From: a virus
Reading direction: 5' to 3' (one strand)
Virus record (IMG/VR): IMGVR_UViG_3300009151_000047
Span: 25,970-89,969 of that record
Length of the DNA: 64,000 nucleotides
A program made the position numbers and the translations under genes. How positions within the stretch are numbered: the stretch's first letter is position 1; each line of letters starts with the position of its first letter. The notes under the pieces were generated by a model that saw only the letters and a program-made list of their open reading frames with translations, was not told the DNA's origin and searched no databases. Of this stretch, positions 57,187 through 63,722 are shown piece after piece.

Positions 57187-57214
57187 TTGACATTGGGTAC
57201 AGTTCTGTTATAAT
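57187..57214 (+). promoter_or_regulatory. Early promoter 5 of the AGTCTGA class
   Basis: TTGACA at 57187-57192, TATAAT at 57209-57214, spacing 16 bp; AAACGC upstream, GTAGTCTGAATAGTTGA downstream. Lies 12 nt after the tRNA. Confidence 0.92.
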
Positions 57215-57243
57215 GTAGTCTGAATAGTTGATTAGGAGTTGTT

Positions 57244-57456
57244 ATGAAAATTAGAGCAATTGTAAATAATGTTTGTTTTTATACTAGTACCACTGCAATT
57301 AAGAGGCGCACTGTATCGGATTTTAGTTTACAGAATACTGCTATGTTCTTTGCTTTGGATTGTATGGGTAAAGACCGTGGTATTGGTAAGACGGTTACTC
57401 TATACGATGAGAAAATGAACCAGTTTAAATTTGATATTCAATTGACGAGGGCCTAA
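57244..57456 (+). CDS. Small early protein
   Basis: 70 residues starting KIRAIVNNVCFYTSTTAIKRR, beta-rich, ending KFDIQLTRA. AGGAG ribosome site and early promoter upstream. One base separates it from the next gene. No family recognised. Confidence 0.75.
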   Translation: MKIRAIVNNVCFYTSTTAIKRRTVSDFSLQNTAMFFALDCMGKDRGIGKTVTLYDEKMNQFKFDIQLTRA

Positions 57457-57457
57457 G

Positions 57458-57793
57458 ATGAAAACAGTTGAACAGTTGGTATGTGAGTATTGCGATATTT
57501 TACATGGAATTTATGAGAAAACCGCTTCTAATTCTTTTTTTACTCAATATTACTTGATTGACTCTGGTAATAAGTATTTTAAGATTATTATGAAGCAAAA
57601 ATACAAGGAAACTAATGAATGGAGTAGTAGCGCTTCAGTTCATGCCTTCGTAGAGAAAAAGACGGGTAATGTGTTAATGGCATCCAGTTACAAAGCACCC
57701 GCAAAGAATGGTGTCCGATATAATCTATTCAAAGATTTAGAGTATATCAAGGATAATGCCGATTGGGCTGGTTCTTACTTATATAAGAGGTAA
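57458..57793 (+). CDS. Early hypothetical protein
   Basis: 111 residues: QLVCEYCDILHGIYEK, then YYLIDSGNKYFKIIMKQKYK and SASVHAFVEKKTGNVLMASSY (a beta-strand block seen in some phage proteins ending in KAPAKN-type sequence). I recall similar short phage proteins without function. Followed 4 nt later by the next ATG. Confidence 0.75.
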   Translation: MKTVEQLVCEYCDILHGIYEKTASNSFFTQYYLIDSGNKYFKIIMKQKYKETNEWSSSASVHAFVEKKTGNVLMASSYKAPAKNGVRYNLFKDLEYIKDNADWAGSYLYKR

Positions 57794-57797
57794 TATT

Positions 57798-57995
57798 ATG
57801 AATCCTAATAAATCAGTTAGAATTGATATTTTAAAGGTTGGTGTGGAGGTATTCAGTACCACTAATCATGGTCAGATTATGGTTACTGAATTCTATAATA
57901 AAGAAGAGATTGGTGGTGGTTTCTTTGATACTTTAGAAGAAGCATATAAGCATGTAGAGGAATACTTAAATGATGAAGAAAACAAGGATTGCTAA
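57798..57995 (+). CDS. Small early protein
   Basis: 65 residues from ATG 57798 (AGAGGTAA upstream). VRIDILKVGVEVFSTTNHG and FFDTLEEAYKHVEEYLND, a beta-alpha mini-fold. The end overlaps the next gene by 26 nt. No family recognised. Confidence 0.7.
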   Translation: MNPNKSVRIDILKVGVEVFSTTNHGQIMVTEFYNKEEIGGGFFDTLEEAYKHVEEYLNDEENKDC

Positions 57996-58245
57996 TAAAG
58001 TTGCAGAGGATGCTATGAATAGACTAGACGAGTTGGCGATACTGTGTTACTATGATACTGATTTTAACCCAGTATTTGATAAACAGATGTATGGCCAATT
58101 GATTGTAAAAGAGTGCGCTTGGTTGGTAAGACAGGAAATATTGAGACAGGAAATATTGAAGATTTTTAACGATCTTACGAGTTATACCTTGGAGGTTCTA
58201 CTAGAGGAGAAGCTCAAAAAACACTTTGGAATCAATGACTTATAA
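57970..58245 (+). CDS. Early helical protein with tandem repeat
   Basis: 91 residues: VAEDAMNRLDELAILCYYD, QLIVKECAWLVRQEILRQEILK. The phrase QLIVKECA is like the common small-phage-protein motif FAELIVRECA found again at 59.8 kb. A tandem 15-bp duplication (58129-58158) gives RQEIL twice. Starts with ATGATG, so the exact start is uncertain. Confidence 0.7.
   Translation: MMKKTRIANKVAEDAMNRLDELAILCYYDTDFNPVFDKQMYGQLIVKECAWLVRQEILRQEILKIFNDLTSYTLEVLLEEKLKKHFGINDL
58129..58158 (+). repeat. Tandem 15-bp duplication
   Basis: AGACAGGAAATATTG occurs twice head to tail, encoding RQEIL twice; a slip-strand duplication in frame. Confidence 0.85.
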
Positions 58246-58251
58246 AAACGC

Positions 58252-58279
58252 TTGACATTTGGTTGGAATCTGGTATAAT
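58252..58279 (+). promoter_or_regulatory. Early promoter 6 of the AGTCTGA class
   Basis: TTGACA at 58252-58257, TATAAT at 58274-58279, spacing 16 bp, with AAAACGC upstream and AGAGTCTGATTAATTGA downstream. Confidence 0.92.
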
Positions 58280-58310
58280 AGAGTCTGATTAATTGATAAG
58301 GAATACTGAG

Positions 58311-58394
58311 ATGAAGAATTTTGATGCTGATGCGATGGTTGGGTATGTGTGTATTATGGCTGCTGTAGTTGTTATTGTCTTTGGTCTCTACTAG
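58311..58394 (+). CDS. 27-residue membrane peptide
   Basis: MKNFDADAMVGYVCIMAAVV, ending in a single hydrophobic helix with FGLY. It is the first reading frame after an early promoter and AAGGA. Small single-span peptides are common among early phage proteins; support is the promoter and ribosome site. Confidence 0.6.
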   Translation: MKNFDADAMVGYVCIMAAVVVIVFGLY

Positions 58395-58404
58395 GAATTT
58401 TATT

Positions 58405-58626
58405 ATGACTGAATTTAAGCGCACTGTGGTTGATGATTTTACTGATATGATCCAAGATGGTGCTAAGGATATGATATCTGGTGCTGGTGATTATGAGATT
58501 AAAGCATTTACAGTAGGTTACCTAAATGGTTTTCTGAATATGTTGGCCAAAGAGATTCCAGAGGTTCGTGAAGCGATAGAATTGCGGATGAGGAATTCAT
58601 CATTAATGAGAAAGGAAGCAGCATAA
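58405..58626 (+). CDS. Small early helical protein
   Basis: 73 residues from ATG 58405 with GGAA 10 nt before: FKRTVVDDFTDMIQDGAKDM, AFTVGYLNGFLNMLAKEIP, REAIELRMRNSS. Coupled to the next gene by TAATG. No family recognised. Confidence 0.75.
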   Translation: MTEFKRTVVDDFTDMIQDGAKDMISGAGDYEIKAFTVGYLNGFLNMLAKEIPEVREAIELRMRNSSLMRKEAA

Positions 58627-59063
58627 TGGGTCTAGATATGTATTTGAGAGGTAATCGGCAGGTACGTGAGTATAAATCTGAAGATAAACAGTTATGCAGT
58701 GATATTAATGCATTACTTCCTAAGAATTTATTAGTATATGGTATTGATGCTGAAGTTGGTTACTGGCGCAAAGCTAATGCTATCCATAACTGGTTTGTGA
58801 CTAATGTTCAGGATGGAAAAGATGATTGCGAAGAGTATGATGTAAGTAGAGAGCAGTTGGAACAATTGCGCCAGCAGTGTAAGATAGTATTGGGAAATGC
58901 TTCTTTGGCTTCTAGTATGTTACCATCTCTTGGCGGTTTCTTTTTCGGTGGTGTAGATTACGATGAGAGTTATATGGGTGATCTAAGAGATACTATAACT
59001 ATTATAGATAATACACTAGAGTTAGATAAACAATGGTCTTTTAGTTATACGAGTAGTTGGTAA
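58626..59063 (+). CDS. Conserved phage protein, MGLDMYL family
   Basis: 145 residues. MGLDMYLRG, then EVGYWRKANAIHNWFVTNVQ, DDCEEYDVSREQLEQL, LPSLGGFFFGGVDYDESY and DLRDT are all blocks of a widespread phage/bacterial family that I recognise but whose function is unknown. The spaced aromatic and acidic residues (W, H, D) suggest a ligand or nucleic-acid-binding pocket. Full length compared with relatives. Confidence 0.9.
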   Translation: MGLDMYLRGNRQVREYKSEDKQLCSDINALLPKNLLVYGIDAEVGYWRKANAIHNWFVTNVQDGKDDCEEYDVSREQLEQLRQQCKIVLGNASLASSMLPSLGGFFFGGVDYDESYMGDLRDTITIIDNTLELDKQWSFSYTSSW

Positions 59064-59139
59064 CTTATGATTCCGTCTGTAGTTATTAATAAGTATATAC
59101 ATTTTCATAAGTATATACTCTTGAAAAGAGAGGTTAATC

Positions 59140-59337
59140 GTGGAAGAGGATAAATTTTGGTTAGCAGTATATAAGTTAATTACAATTACTGTATGTATTT
59201 TAATTGTTACATTAGGTGTTTGCACAGTATATACTAATGATAAGATATCAAAGGCTGATGATCCGTTAGCTTATGCATGTGCTACAAGTGCTAATCCTAC
59301 GATTTGTTTAACATACGCTGGACAGAAAAATGAATAA
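59140..59337 (+). CDS. Small membrane protein
   Basis: 65 residues from a GTG; AAGAGAGG upstream. EEDKFWLAVYKLITITVCIL and LIVTLGVCTVYT make one membrane span near the N terminus, and the outer part has three Cys (ACATSANPTICLTY). End overlaps the next start by 8 nt. No family recognised. Confidence 0.7.
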   Translation: MEEDKFWLAVYKLITITVCILIVTLGVCTVYTNDKISKADDPLAYACATSANPTICLTYAGQKNE

Positions 59338-59539
59338 ACCACAACTATGGTTTAGCAAAACTAATTTGGAAACTGGTATAGTCTTTGAAGATAAGATATC
59401 TTCAAAGAATTGTTTAGATTGGGATAAAACTCCATTTGAGAGGCTGAATATCAAAGCGAAAACACGCATAGATGAGTTGAATACCAAAATGCCAGATGCG
59501 TGGAAATATGAACTGATTGGATGGAGGATTGAGGAATGA
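59330..59539 (+). CDS. Small early protein
   Basis: 69 residues: QLWFSKTNLETGIVFEDKIS and FERLNIKAKTRIDELNTKMP, WKYELIGWRIEE. Overlaps both neighbours (8 and 4 nt). No family recognised. Confidence 0.7.
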   Translation: MNKPQLWFSKTNLETGIVFEDKISSKNCLDWDKTPFERLNIKAKTRIDELNTKMPDAWKYELIGWRIEE

Positions 59540-59709
59540 AACAGGTGTTTTCTTATTCATATGGTGAAGAATCATATGGAATAGTTTATCAAAATGGAAT
59601 GGGATTGTATGAGGTATATGAAATCCCGCAGTATGGTGGTAATGAACGGTATTACCAGACTTATAATTCAATTGATGATGCTATTCAAGCGGCAAAATCA
59701 TTTACCTAA
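59536..59709 (+). CDS. 57-residue early protein
   Basis: Starts in ATGA overlap with the gene before, GAGG ribosome site. Tyr-rich: VFSYSYGEESYGIVYQNG, then SIDDAIQAAKSFT. Looks like a small beta-beta-alpha domain. No family recognised. Confidence 0.7.
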   Translation: MKQVFSYSYGEESYGIVYQNGMGLYEVYEIPQYGGNERYYQTYNSIDDAIQAAKSFT

Positions 59710-59727
59710 TATGTTGGAGATGAAATA

Positions 59728-59886
59728 ATGAACGAACGAATCAAGGAGTTGAAAGATCAGTGTTATATTAGCATTATCAATCGAGACGGTGATAATCCAT
59801 ATGATATGGAGAAGTTTGCCGAGTTGATTGTTCGGGAATGTATTAATGTAGTAGAACGAGATTATCTCCGCCACGGAGCTTGGTGA
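59728..59886 (+). CDS. Small FAELIVREC-type phage protein
   Basis: 52 residues: MNERIKELKDQCYI then KFAELIVRECINVVERDYL. This is a widespread short phage protein type, typically of unknown function, recognised by MNERIKEL and FAELIVREC. GGAGA ribosome site 9 nt before the ATG. Confidence 0.85.
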   Translation: MNERIKELKDQCYISIINRDGDNPYDMEKFAELIVRECINVVERDYLRHGAW

Positions 59887-59961
59887 GTTGTTGTTAGATC
59901 ATTTTTTTGATTGGGATTGAAGAATGAACAAGATATACATCATTTGTGCAAGGGGACAAGC

Positions 59962-60399
59962 ATGACTACAGAATGGAGTCACTTACCTAACGCAGAGCAT
60001 ATTAATTGGGTTTTGGACACACTAAAAGAAAATCCAGAGGTGTGGAGCGCTGCAACAGATGCTGCTTGGCGTGTTGCGTGGGATGCTTCTAGGGCTGCTG
60101 CGTGGAGTGATGCGTGGATTGCTGCGAGGTATGCTGGGTGGGGTGTTGTGCGGGATGCTTCAATAAAGAATGCTGCGTTGGATGCTGCGTGGGCTGCTGC
60201 GTTGGATGCTGCGAGGAATGATGCGTTGGATGCAATTTTTGCACTTATCGCTTGGGATGACTCAAACAAGTTGCTGAATATGTCAATTGAAGAAGTTGCT
60301 AAGTTAGGTAGTGAAGGTAACCATTCTGCTGTTCTTATGTTGCCAGCTGTCGTTGTCAAATATAAACTAAAGGAGTTAAAGAATGAACGATATGTTTGA
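59962..60399 (+). CDS. Ala/Trp repeat protein, copy 1
   Basis: 145 residues from ATG 59962 (AGGGGAC upstream). The centre is a run of about ten short Ala-rich units of the type DAAWRVAWDAS, with Trp or Arg at every fifth to sixth place, predicted as one long helix or a solenoid. N terminus EWSHLPNAEHINWVLDTLK and C terminus AWDDSNKLLNMSIEEVAKL are shared with copy 2. Such repeats are widespread in phages with no known role. The reverse strand is also open here, because of the repeat. Confidence 0.8.
   Translation: MTTEWSHLPNAEHINWVLDTLKENPEVWSAATDAAWRVAWDASRAAAWSDAWIAARYAGWGVVRDASIKNAALDAAWAAALDAARNDALDAIFALIAWDDSNKLLNMSIEEVAKLGSEGNHSAVLMLPAVVVKYKLKELKNERYV
60049..60236 (+). repeat. Degenerate GCTGCGT(G/T)GGAT repeat array 1
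   Basis: About twelve imperfect 15-18-bp units around GCTGCG and TGGGATGCT, coding the Ala/Trp repeats. GC content is far above the rest of the window. Confidence 0.8.
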
Positions 60400-60673
60400 G
60401 CCAAATAAAACCCATGGAATACTATATTGGAACGGAATCATGGAGGTGGAAGGTTTGGAACTCAATAGGAAAATAGAAAGGGAAAGAATAGAGAAAATGA
60501 GCAACCAAGACATTATTAATTATGTAGACAATAGTATAGAAGAAATACAAAAAGCAATAGAAGCAGAGCGTGAAGCGTGTGCAACTATTTGTGAAACTCT
60601 TGAATTGCCTGAGTGGCCTGACAAAGTGCGTCAGCCATTAGCGCAAGCGATTCGAGCGAGGGGACAAGCATGA
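60383..60673 (+). CDS. Early protein of the AEREACA type
   Basis: 96 residues, with a coiled-coil-like front (NRKIERERIEKMSNQDI) and an AIEAEREACATICETLELPE...AQAIRARG end, a common short phage protein with conserved Cys. Starts within the last codons of repeat-protein copy 1; AAAGGAG ribosome site. Function unknown. Confidence 0.8.
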   Translation: MNDMFEPNKTHGILYWNGIMEVEGLELNRKIERERIEKMSNQDIINYVDNSIEEIQKAIEAEREACATICETLELPEWPDKVRQPLAQAIRARGQA

Positions 60674-61356
60674 CTGAAAAATGGAGCCACTTACCCAATG
60701 CCAATCACATCGACTGGGTCATAAAGACGCTAGAAGAAAACCCAGACGTGTGGGATGCTGCGGAAGATGCTGCGTTGGCTGCTGCGTGGGCTGCTGCGTG
60801 GAGAGCTGCGTGGGATGCTGCGAGTGCGGCTACGTTGAATTCTGCGTTGGTTGCTGCGAGGGATGCTGCGTTGGCTGCTGCGTGGGATGCTGCGTGGGAT
60901 GCTGCGTGGGGAGCTATTGCCGCACTTGTTGCTTGGGATGACTCAAGCAATTTGTTAGATAAGTCAGTTGAAGAAGTTAAAGGATTAGCTAGAGCAGGTA
61001 ATCATGCGGCTGTTCTGTTATTACCGGCAGTGATTGTTGAGAACAAACTAAAGGAAAATAAAATGACAAAAGACGAAAGTCATTTACCAGTTGAGGAACA
61101 GAGTCTAGTATTTCGGTTACAGAAACGGGCAGAGATTCGCAGACAGATTCCTGGTCGTAAAAGTGTTCAAGAAGGTTCTAATGATCGTATTGCTGATTTA
61201 CTAGAAGAAGCGGCAAGAATTCCATCTGAGATTATAGATATACTAAAGAATGATGATTCTATCAGGCATCATGGTATGACTACATTTACTAGAGATGTAA
61301 TAGATGCAGCAATGGCTAAAGCAATTAAATTGATTGAGAAGAAGTATAATGTCTAA
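60670..61356 (+). CDS. Ala/Trp repeat protein, copy 2, fused to a second domain
   Basis: 228 residues. Residues 1-130 match copy 1: EKWSHLPNANHIDWVIKTLE, repeats of AAWDAAW type, then AWDDSSNLLDKSVEEVK. At residue 132 the frame passes an AAAGGAAAATAAA-ATG (61063), an apparent ribosome site and start. It continues as a different domain, MTKDESHLPVEEQSLVFRLQ, with basic and acidic helices to KLIEKKYNV. In copy 1 the matching spot has a stop and a new gene. So this looks like a read-through fusion, and the rear part may also be made separately. Confidence 0.75.
   Translation: MTEKWSHLPNANHIDWVIKTLEENPDVWDAAEDAALAAAWAAAWRAAWDAASAATLNSALVAARDAALAAAWDAAWDAAWGAIAALVAWDDSSNLLDKSVEEVKGLARAGNHAAVLLLPAVIVENKLKENKMTKDESHLPVEEQSLVFRLQKRAEIRRQIPGRKSVQEGSNDRIADLLEEAARIPSEIIDILKNDDSIRHHGMTTFTRDVIDAAMAKAIKLIEKKYNV
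60748..60914 (+). repeat. Degenerate GCTGCGTGGGAT repeat array 2
   Basis: Units of GCTGCGT(T/G)GG(G/C/A) in tandem, closer to perfect than array 1, with GATGCTGCGTGGGATGCTGC twice near 60885-60910. Confidence 0.85.
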
Positions 61357-61386
61357 TGATAGTATTACTTGGATAGGAGTGGAAAG

Positions 61387-61689
61387 ATGACATACACACC
61401 AAATAGATGGTTAATGGTAAAGATTGATACAATCTATAAGATATTTGCTACATGGAGTGGTGGATATACTGATGGTGATAGTTGGCAATTAAATTCTGGT
61501 GTTAAGAGTGTTACAGAGGATGATGACTATTATTACTTCCACGGCCATAGTGGTTCTGTATATGAATGTAGAAAAGGTTCATATGGAACAACAGGATACG
61601 GTGCTGGCGTGTTAAGTGGGTTTATGAAGAAGTATCCAATGGAAATTATGCCTGATAATGTTAAAGTAATGGATATTGAATATTCATGA
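61387..61689 (+). CDS. Conserved small phage protein (YTPNRW family)
   Basis: 100 residues from ATG 61387 (GGAGTGG upstream). TYTPNRWLMVKIDTIYKIFA, WSGGYTDGDSWQLNSGV and YYYFHGHSGSVYECRK are blocks of a phage family I recognise; beta-rich, function unknown. Overlaps the next gene by 4 nt. Confidence 0.85.
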   Translation: MTYTPNRWLMVKIDTIYKIFATWSGGYTDGDSWQLNSGVKSVTEDDDYYYFHGHSGSVYECRKGSYGTTGYGAGVLSGFMKKYPMEIMPDNVKVMDIEYS

Positions 61690-61847
61690 CCTGGGCATTA
61701 ATAATTATTACTATTGGAGCAATGAACCCAAATATGGAGATATGGGCAAAGTATGATTTGAAAGAAGATTGCATAGAAGCAAAGAATACTTTATCTGATA
61801 AAAAGATTAACTGTGTTTGTATTAAGATACCAACTAAAGGCAAATAA
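61686..61847 (+). CDS. 53-residue protein
   Basis: TWALIIITIGAMNPNMEIW at the front is hydrophobic, the rear has two Cys (NCVCIKIP). Could be exported by an N-terminal signal. Both ends overlap neighbouring genes (ATGA, TAATG). Confidence 0.7.
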   Translation: MTWALIIITIGAMNPNMEIWAKYDLKEDCIEAKNTLSDKKINCVCIKIPTKGK

Positions 61848-62011
61848 TGAATAACTGGAAAGTAGTATATACTGAAGATGAAAAGAAGTATGGAGAACAA
61901 AGACAAGCATATATTGATTACTTGTTAATGAAGGTACAAGAGAGTGATTGGCATGGAGTATCTGATGCGGCAAATGATTTAAGAGTATTAGAAGCAAAGC
62001 ATGGAAATTAA
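61847..62011 (+). CDS. 54-residue WHGVSDAANDLR protein
   Basis: NNWKVVYTEDEKKYGEQRQ and DWHGVSDAANDLRVLEAKHG, helical. The second block is known in small phage proteins of unknown function. It overlaps the deaminase gene by 11 nt. Confidence 0.8.
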   Translation: MNNWKVVYTEDEKKYGEQRQAYIDYLLMKVQESDWHGVSDAANDLRVLEAKHGN

Positions 62012-62495
62012 TCCAAAGCATCTTCAAGCACATATGGAAGTAGCACATGTGTATGCGAAGTTGAGTAGTGCAGTGCGATTAAAGGTCGGTGCATTGATTA
62101 TTAAAGATAATCGGATTATAAGTATTGGTTATAATGGTATGCCTTCTGGATGGGATAATACTTGTGAGAATACCGAATACGTTGGTAATAACGAACAAAT
62201 CCCCTCTCCAGATGAAATGAAGCGATTAGGATTTACCGGCACTGGTAAAGGTTGGTATCGTTTAAAAACTAAACCAGAAGTAATTCATGCTGAGTCTAAT
62301 GCGATATCTAAGTTAGCAAGGTCTACTGAATCAGGTGATGGTGCAATAATGGTATGCACCCATGCACCTTGTTTAGATTGTGCAAAGTTAATCTATCAAT
62401 CTGGTATTAAAGCATTTTATTATAATAAAGAATATAGAAGTATAGAAGGATTATCTTTTTTACGTAAATGTAATATTCATGTAGCAGAGGCTTAA
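62001..62495 (+). CDS. dcd: Deoxycytidylate deaminase-like
   Basis: 164 residues. Catalytic zinc motifs: VIHAESNAI (HAE) and THAPCLDCAKLI (PCxxC). LKVGALIIKDNRIISIGYNGMPSGW (landmarks VGALIIKD and GYNGMPSG) is the deaminase front. Converts dCMP to dUMP, the substrate of ThyX, also encoded here. An insertion of about 30 residues between motif 1 and the HAE block (SPDEMKRLGFTGTG) is present, as in several phage relatives. The symbol is for dCMP deaminase. Confidence 0.93.
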   Translation: MEINPKHLQAHMEVAHVYAKLSSAVRLKVGALIIKDNRIISIGYNGMPSGWDNTCENTEYVGNNEQIPSPDEMKRLGFTGTGKGWYRLKTKPEVIHAESNAISKLARSTESGDGAIMVCTHAPCLDCAKLIYQSGIKAFYYNKEYRSIEGLSFLRKCNIHVAEA

Positions 62496-62499
62496 AACT

Positions 62500-62661
62500 A
62501 TGAATGTAGAACAATACCGAAGAATGGTTGAGAATAGAATCTATGAGAGGAAAATAGATGATATTAAGCAACAAAGACGGGTAATGGAAATACAAGAAGA
62601 AAGACTAAGAGAAGAAAATAAAGTTAAACAATTAGGTCAAAATGTGGATGTTAAGGTATGA
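62500..62661 (+). CDS. 53-residue coiled-coil protein
   Basis: NVEQYRRMVENRIYERKIDD and EIQEERLREENKVKQLG, entirely charged helical. Stop overlaps the next start by 4 nt. A common small type in phages; function unknown. Confidence 0.75.
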   Translation: MNVEQYRRMVENRIYERKIDDIKQQRRVMEIQEERLREENKVKQLGQNVDVKV

Positions 62662-62906
62662 ACGAAGAATTATTTAAATCTAAAACTACAATGTTCTCTA
62701 GAGTACCCGTTAAGAGTCGCATAGATACTTACTATGAATTCACTGAACAACAATTAGAAGAATTTGTAAGGGATATCGTTAGAGAGTGTGCGGCAATTGC
62801 TAATGATAACCATGAGAATTGTGTAAAGTATGGAGAGAGTTTAGCTGGACTCATTTTACCTAATACTGCAGACTTGATTAAATCACATTGGGAGTTAGAC
62901 GAATAA
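62658..62906 (+). CDS. Small early protein of the REC type
   Basis: 82 residues; TYYEFTEQQLEEFVRDIVRECAAIANDNH repeats the EFVRDIVRECA pattern of other small phage proteins (59.8 kb). Near the end LILPNTADLIKSHW. TAATG coupling to dexA. Confidence 0.75.
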   Translation: MNEELFKSKTTMFSRVPVKSRIDTYYEFTEQQLEEFVRDIVRECAAIANDNHENCVKYGESLAGLILPNTADLIKSHWELDE

Positions 62907-63481
62907 TGTTCATGTTTGATGTAGAGACTCTAAATAAAAATTCAAGTTCGGTAATACTATCAATGGCTTGTGTTCATTTTGATCCTGATGCAAAACCATC
63001 ACCAGAGACATTAAGAAAAGATTCTATCTTTATAAAATTTGATGCACAAGAACAGATTAAACAATATAAAAGAAGTGTATCTAAAAGCACTATTGATTGG
63101 TGGGCAAAGCAGTGTGAGAATGCTAGAATCAAATCATTTAAACCATCTGATATTGATGTATCTGCAAAGAATGGTTTAGAACAATTAGCAAAGTGGGCTA
63201 ATACTTATGGTAATGATAAAAAGAAATGGGTATGGGCTAGAGGTAATCTAGATCAGTCTGTATTGGATTCGTTATGTGATGATGTTGAAATAGAACCTGT
63301 ATTTGAATACCATAGATGGAGAGATGTTAGGACAGCAGTTGATTTTCTTTATAATACAGAGAACGGTTATTGTAAGATTGAATATCCAGGTTTTGATTCT
63401 TTTTTACATGTTACCAAACATAATCCTGTTGATGATTGTATCTTGGATGTAATGATGATTCTGTATGGAGTAAAGAAGTGA
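62906..63481 (+). CDS. dexA: DexA-like 3'-5' exonuclease
   Basis: 191 residues from ATG 62906 (GGAG 11 nt before; T4 DexA 227). MFDVETLN gives the DxE catalytic pair. SKSTIDWWAKQ matches KSTIEYWKNQ of T4 DexA. WVWARGNLDQSVL has the second Asp region, and HNPVDDCILDVMM the final HxxxD. Degrades RNA or DNA from the 3' end; in T4 it is dispensable but affects host DNA degradation. Stop overlaps the next GTG. Confidence 0.85.
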   Translation: MFMFDVETLNKNSSSVILSMACVHFDPDAKPSPETLRKDSIFIKFDAQEQIKQYKRSVSKSTIDWWAKQCENARIKSFKPSDIDVSAKNGLEQLAKWANTYGNDKKKWVWARGNLDQSVLDSLCDDVEIEPVFEYHRWRDVRTAVDFLYNTENGYCKIEYPGFDSFLHVTKHNPVDDCILDVMMILYGVKK

Positions 63482-63657
63482 AAATAATAACCGAGATATT
63501 AATTATTATCATACTTTTTTCTTTATTGTTGGTTAGCATTAGTCTGAATATCGAAGATCAAAAGGTAATTGACTGTAGGTGGGCGGAGATTAGTCCAGAT
63601 ATGCCAGTCCAAGCAAAAGAAGAGTGTAGAAAAAACCCTTTAAAAACAACAACTTAG
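63478..63657 (+). CDS. Small single-span membrane protein
   Basis: 59 residues from a GTG in the dexA stop (GTGA). KIITEILIIIILFSLLLVSI is a strong membrane segment, followed by a soluble part with two Cys (VIDCRWAEI and AKEECRKNP). Function unknown. Confidence 0.65.
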   Translation: MKIITEILIIIILFSLLLVSISLNIEDQKVIDCRWAEISPDMPVQAKEECRKNPLKTTT

Positions 63658-63664
63658 AAAACGC

Positions 63665-63692
63665 TTGACATTTGTTCCAACTATGGTATAAT
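63665..63692 (+). promoter_or_regulatory. Early promoter 7 of the AGTCTGA class
   Basis: TTGACA at 63665-63670, TATAAT at 63687-63692, spacing 16 bp; AAAACGC upstream, GTAGTCTGATTAATTGA downstream. Confidence 0.92.
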
Positions 63693-63722
63693 GTAGTCTG
63701 ATTAATTGATTTGGAGCAGTAA

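Noticed and set aside
56971-57213. 80-codon + frame across RNA 2 and the tRNA
   Set aside because: It runs through a perfect tRNA cloverleaf and the closing stem of the structured RNA, lacks a ribosome site, and has unusual composition.
59979-60404. 141-codon minus frame opposite the Ala/Trp repeat gene
   Set aside because: Open only because the repeat unit has no stop in that frame; no ribosome site, and the + gene has homologous ends in copy 2.
60681-60950. + frame of Cys/Gly repeats (CCVGCCVG) and minus Ala frame in repeat array 2
   Set aside because: Shadow translations of the GCTGCGTGGGAT repeat.
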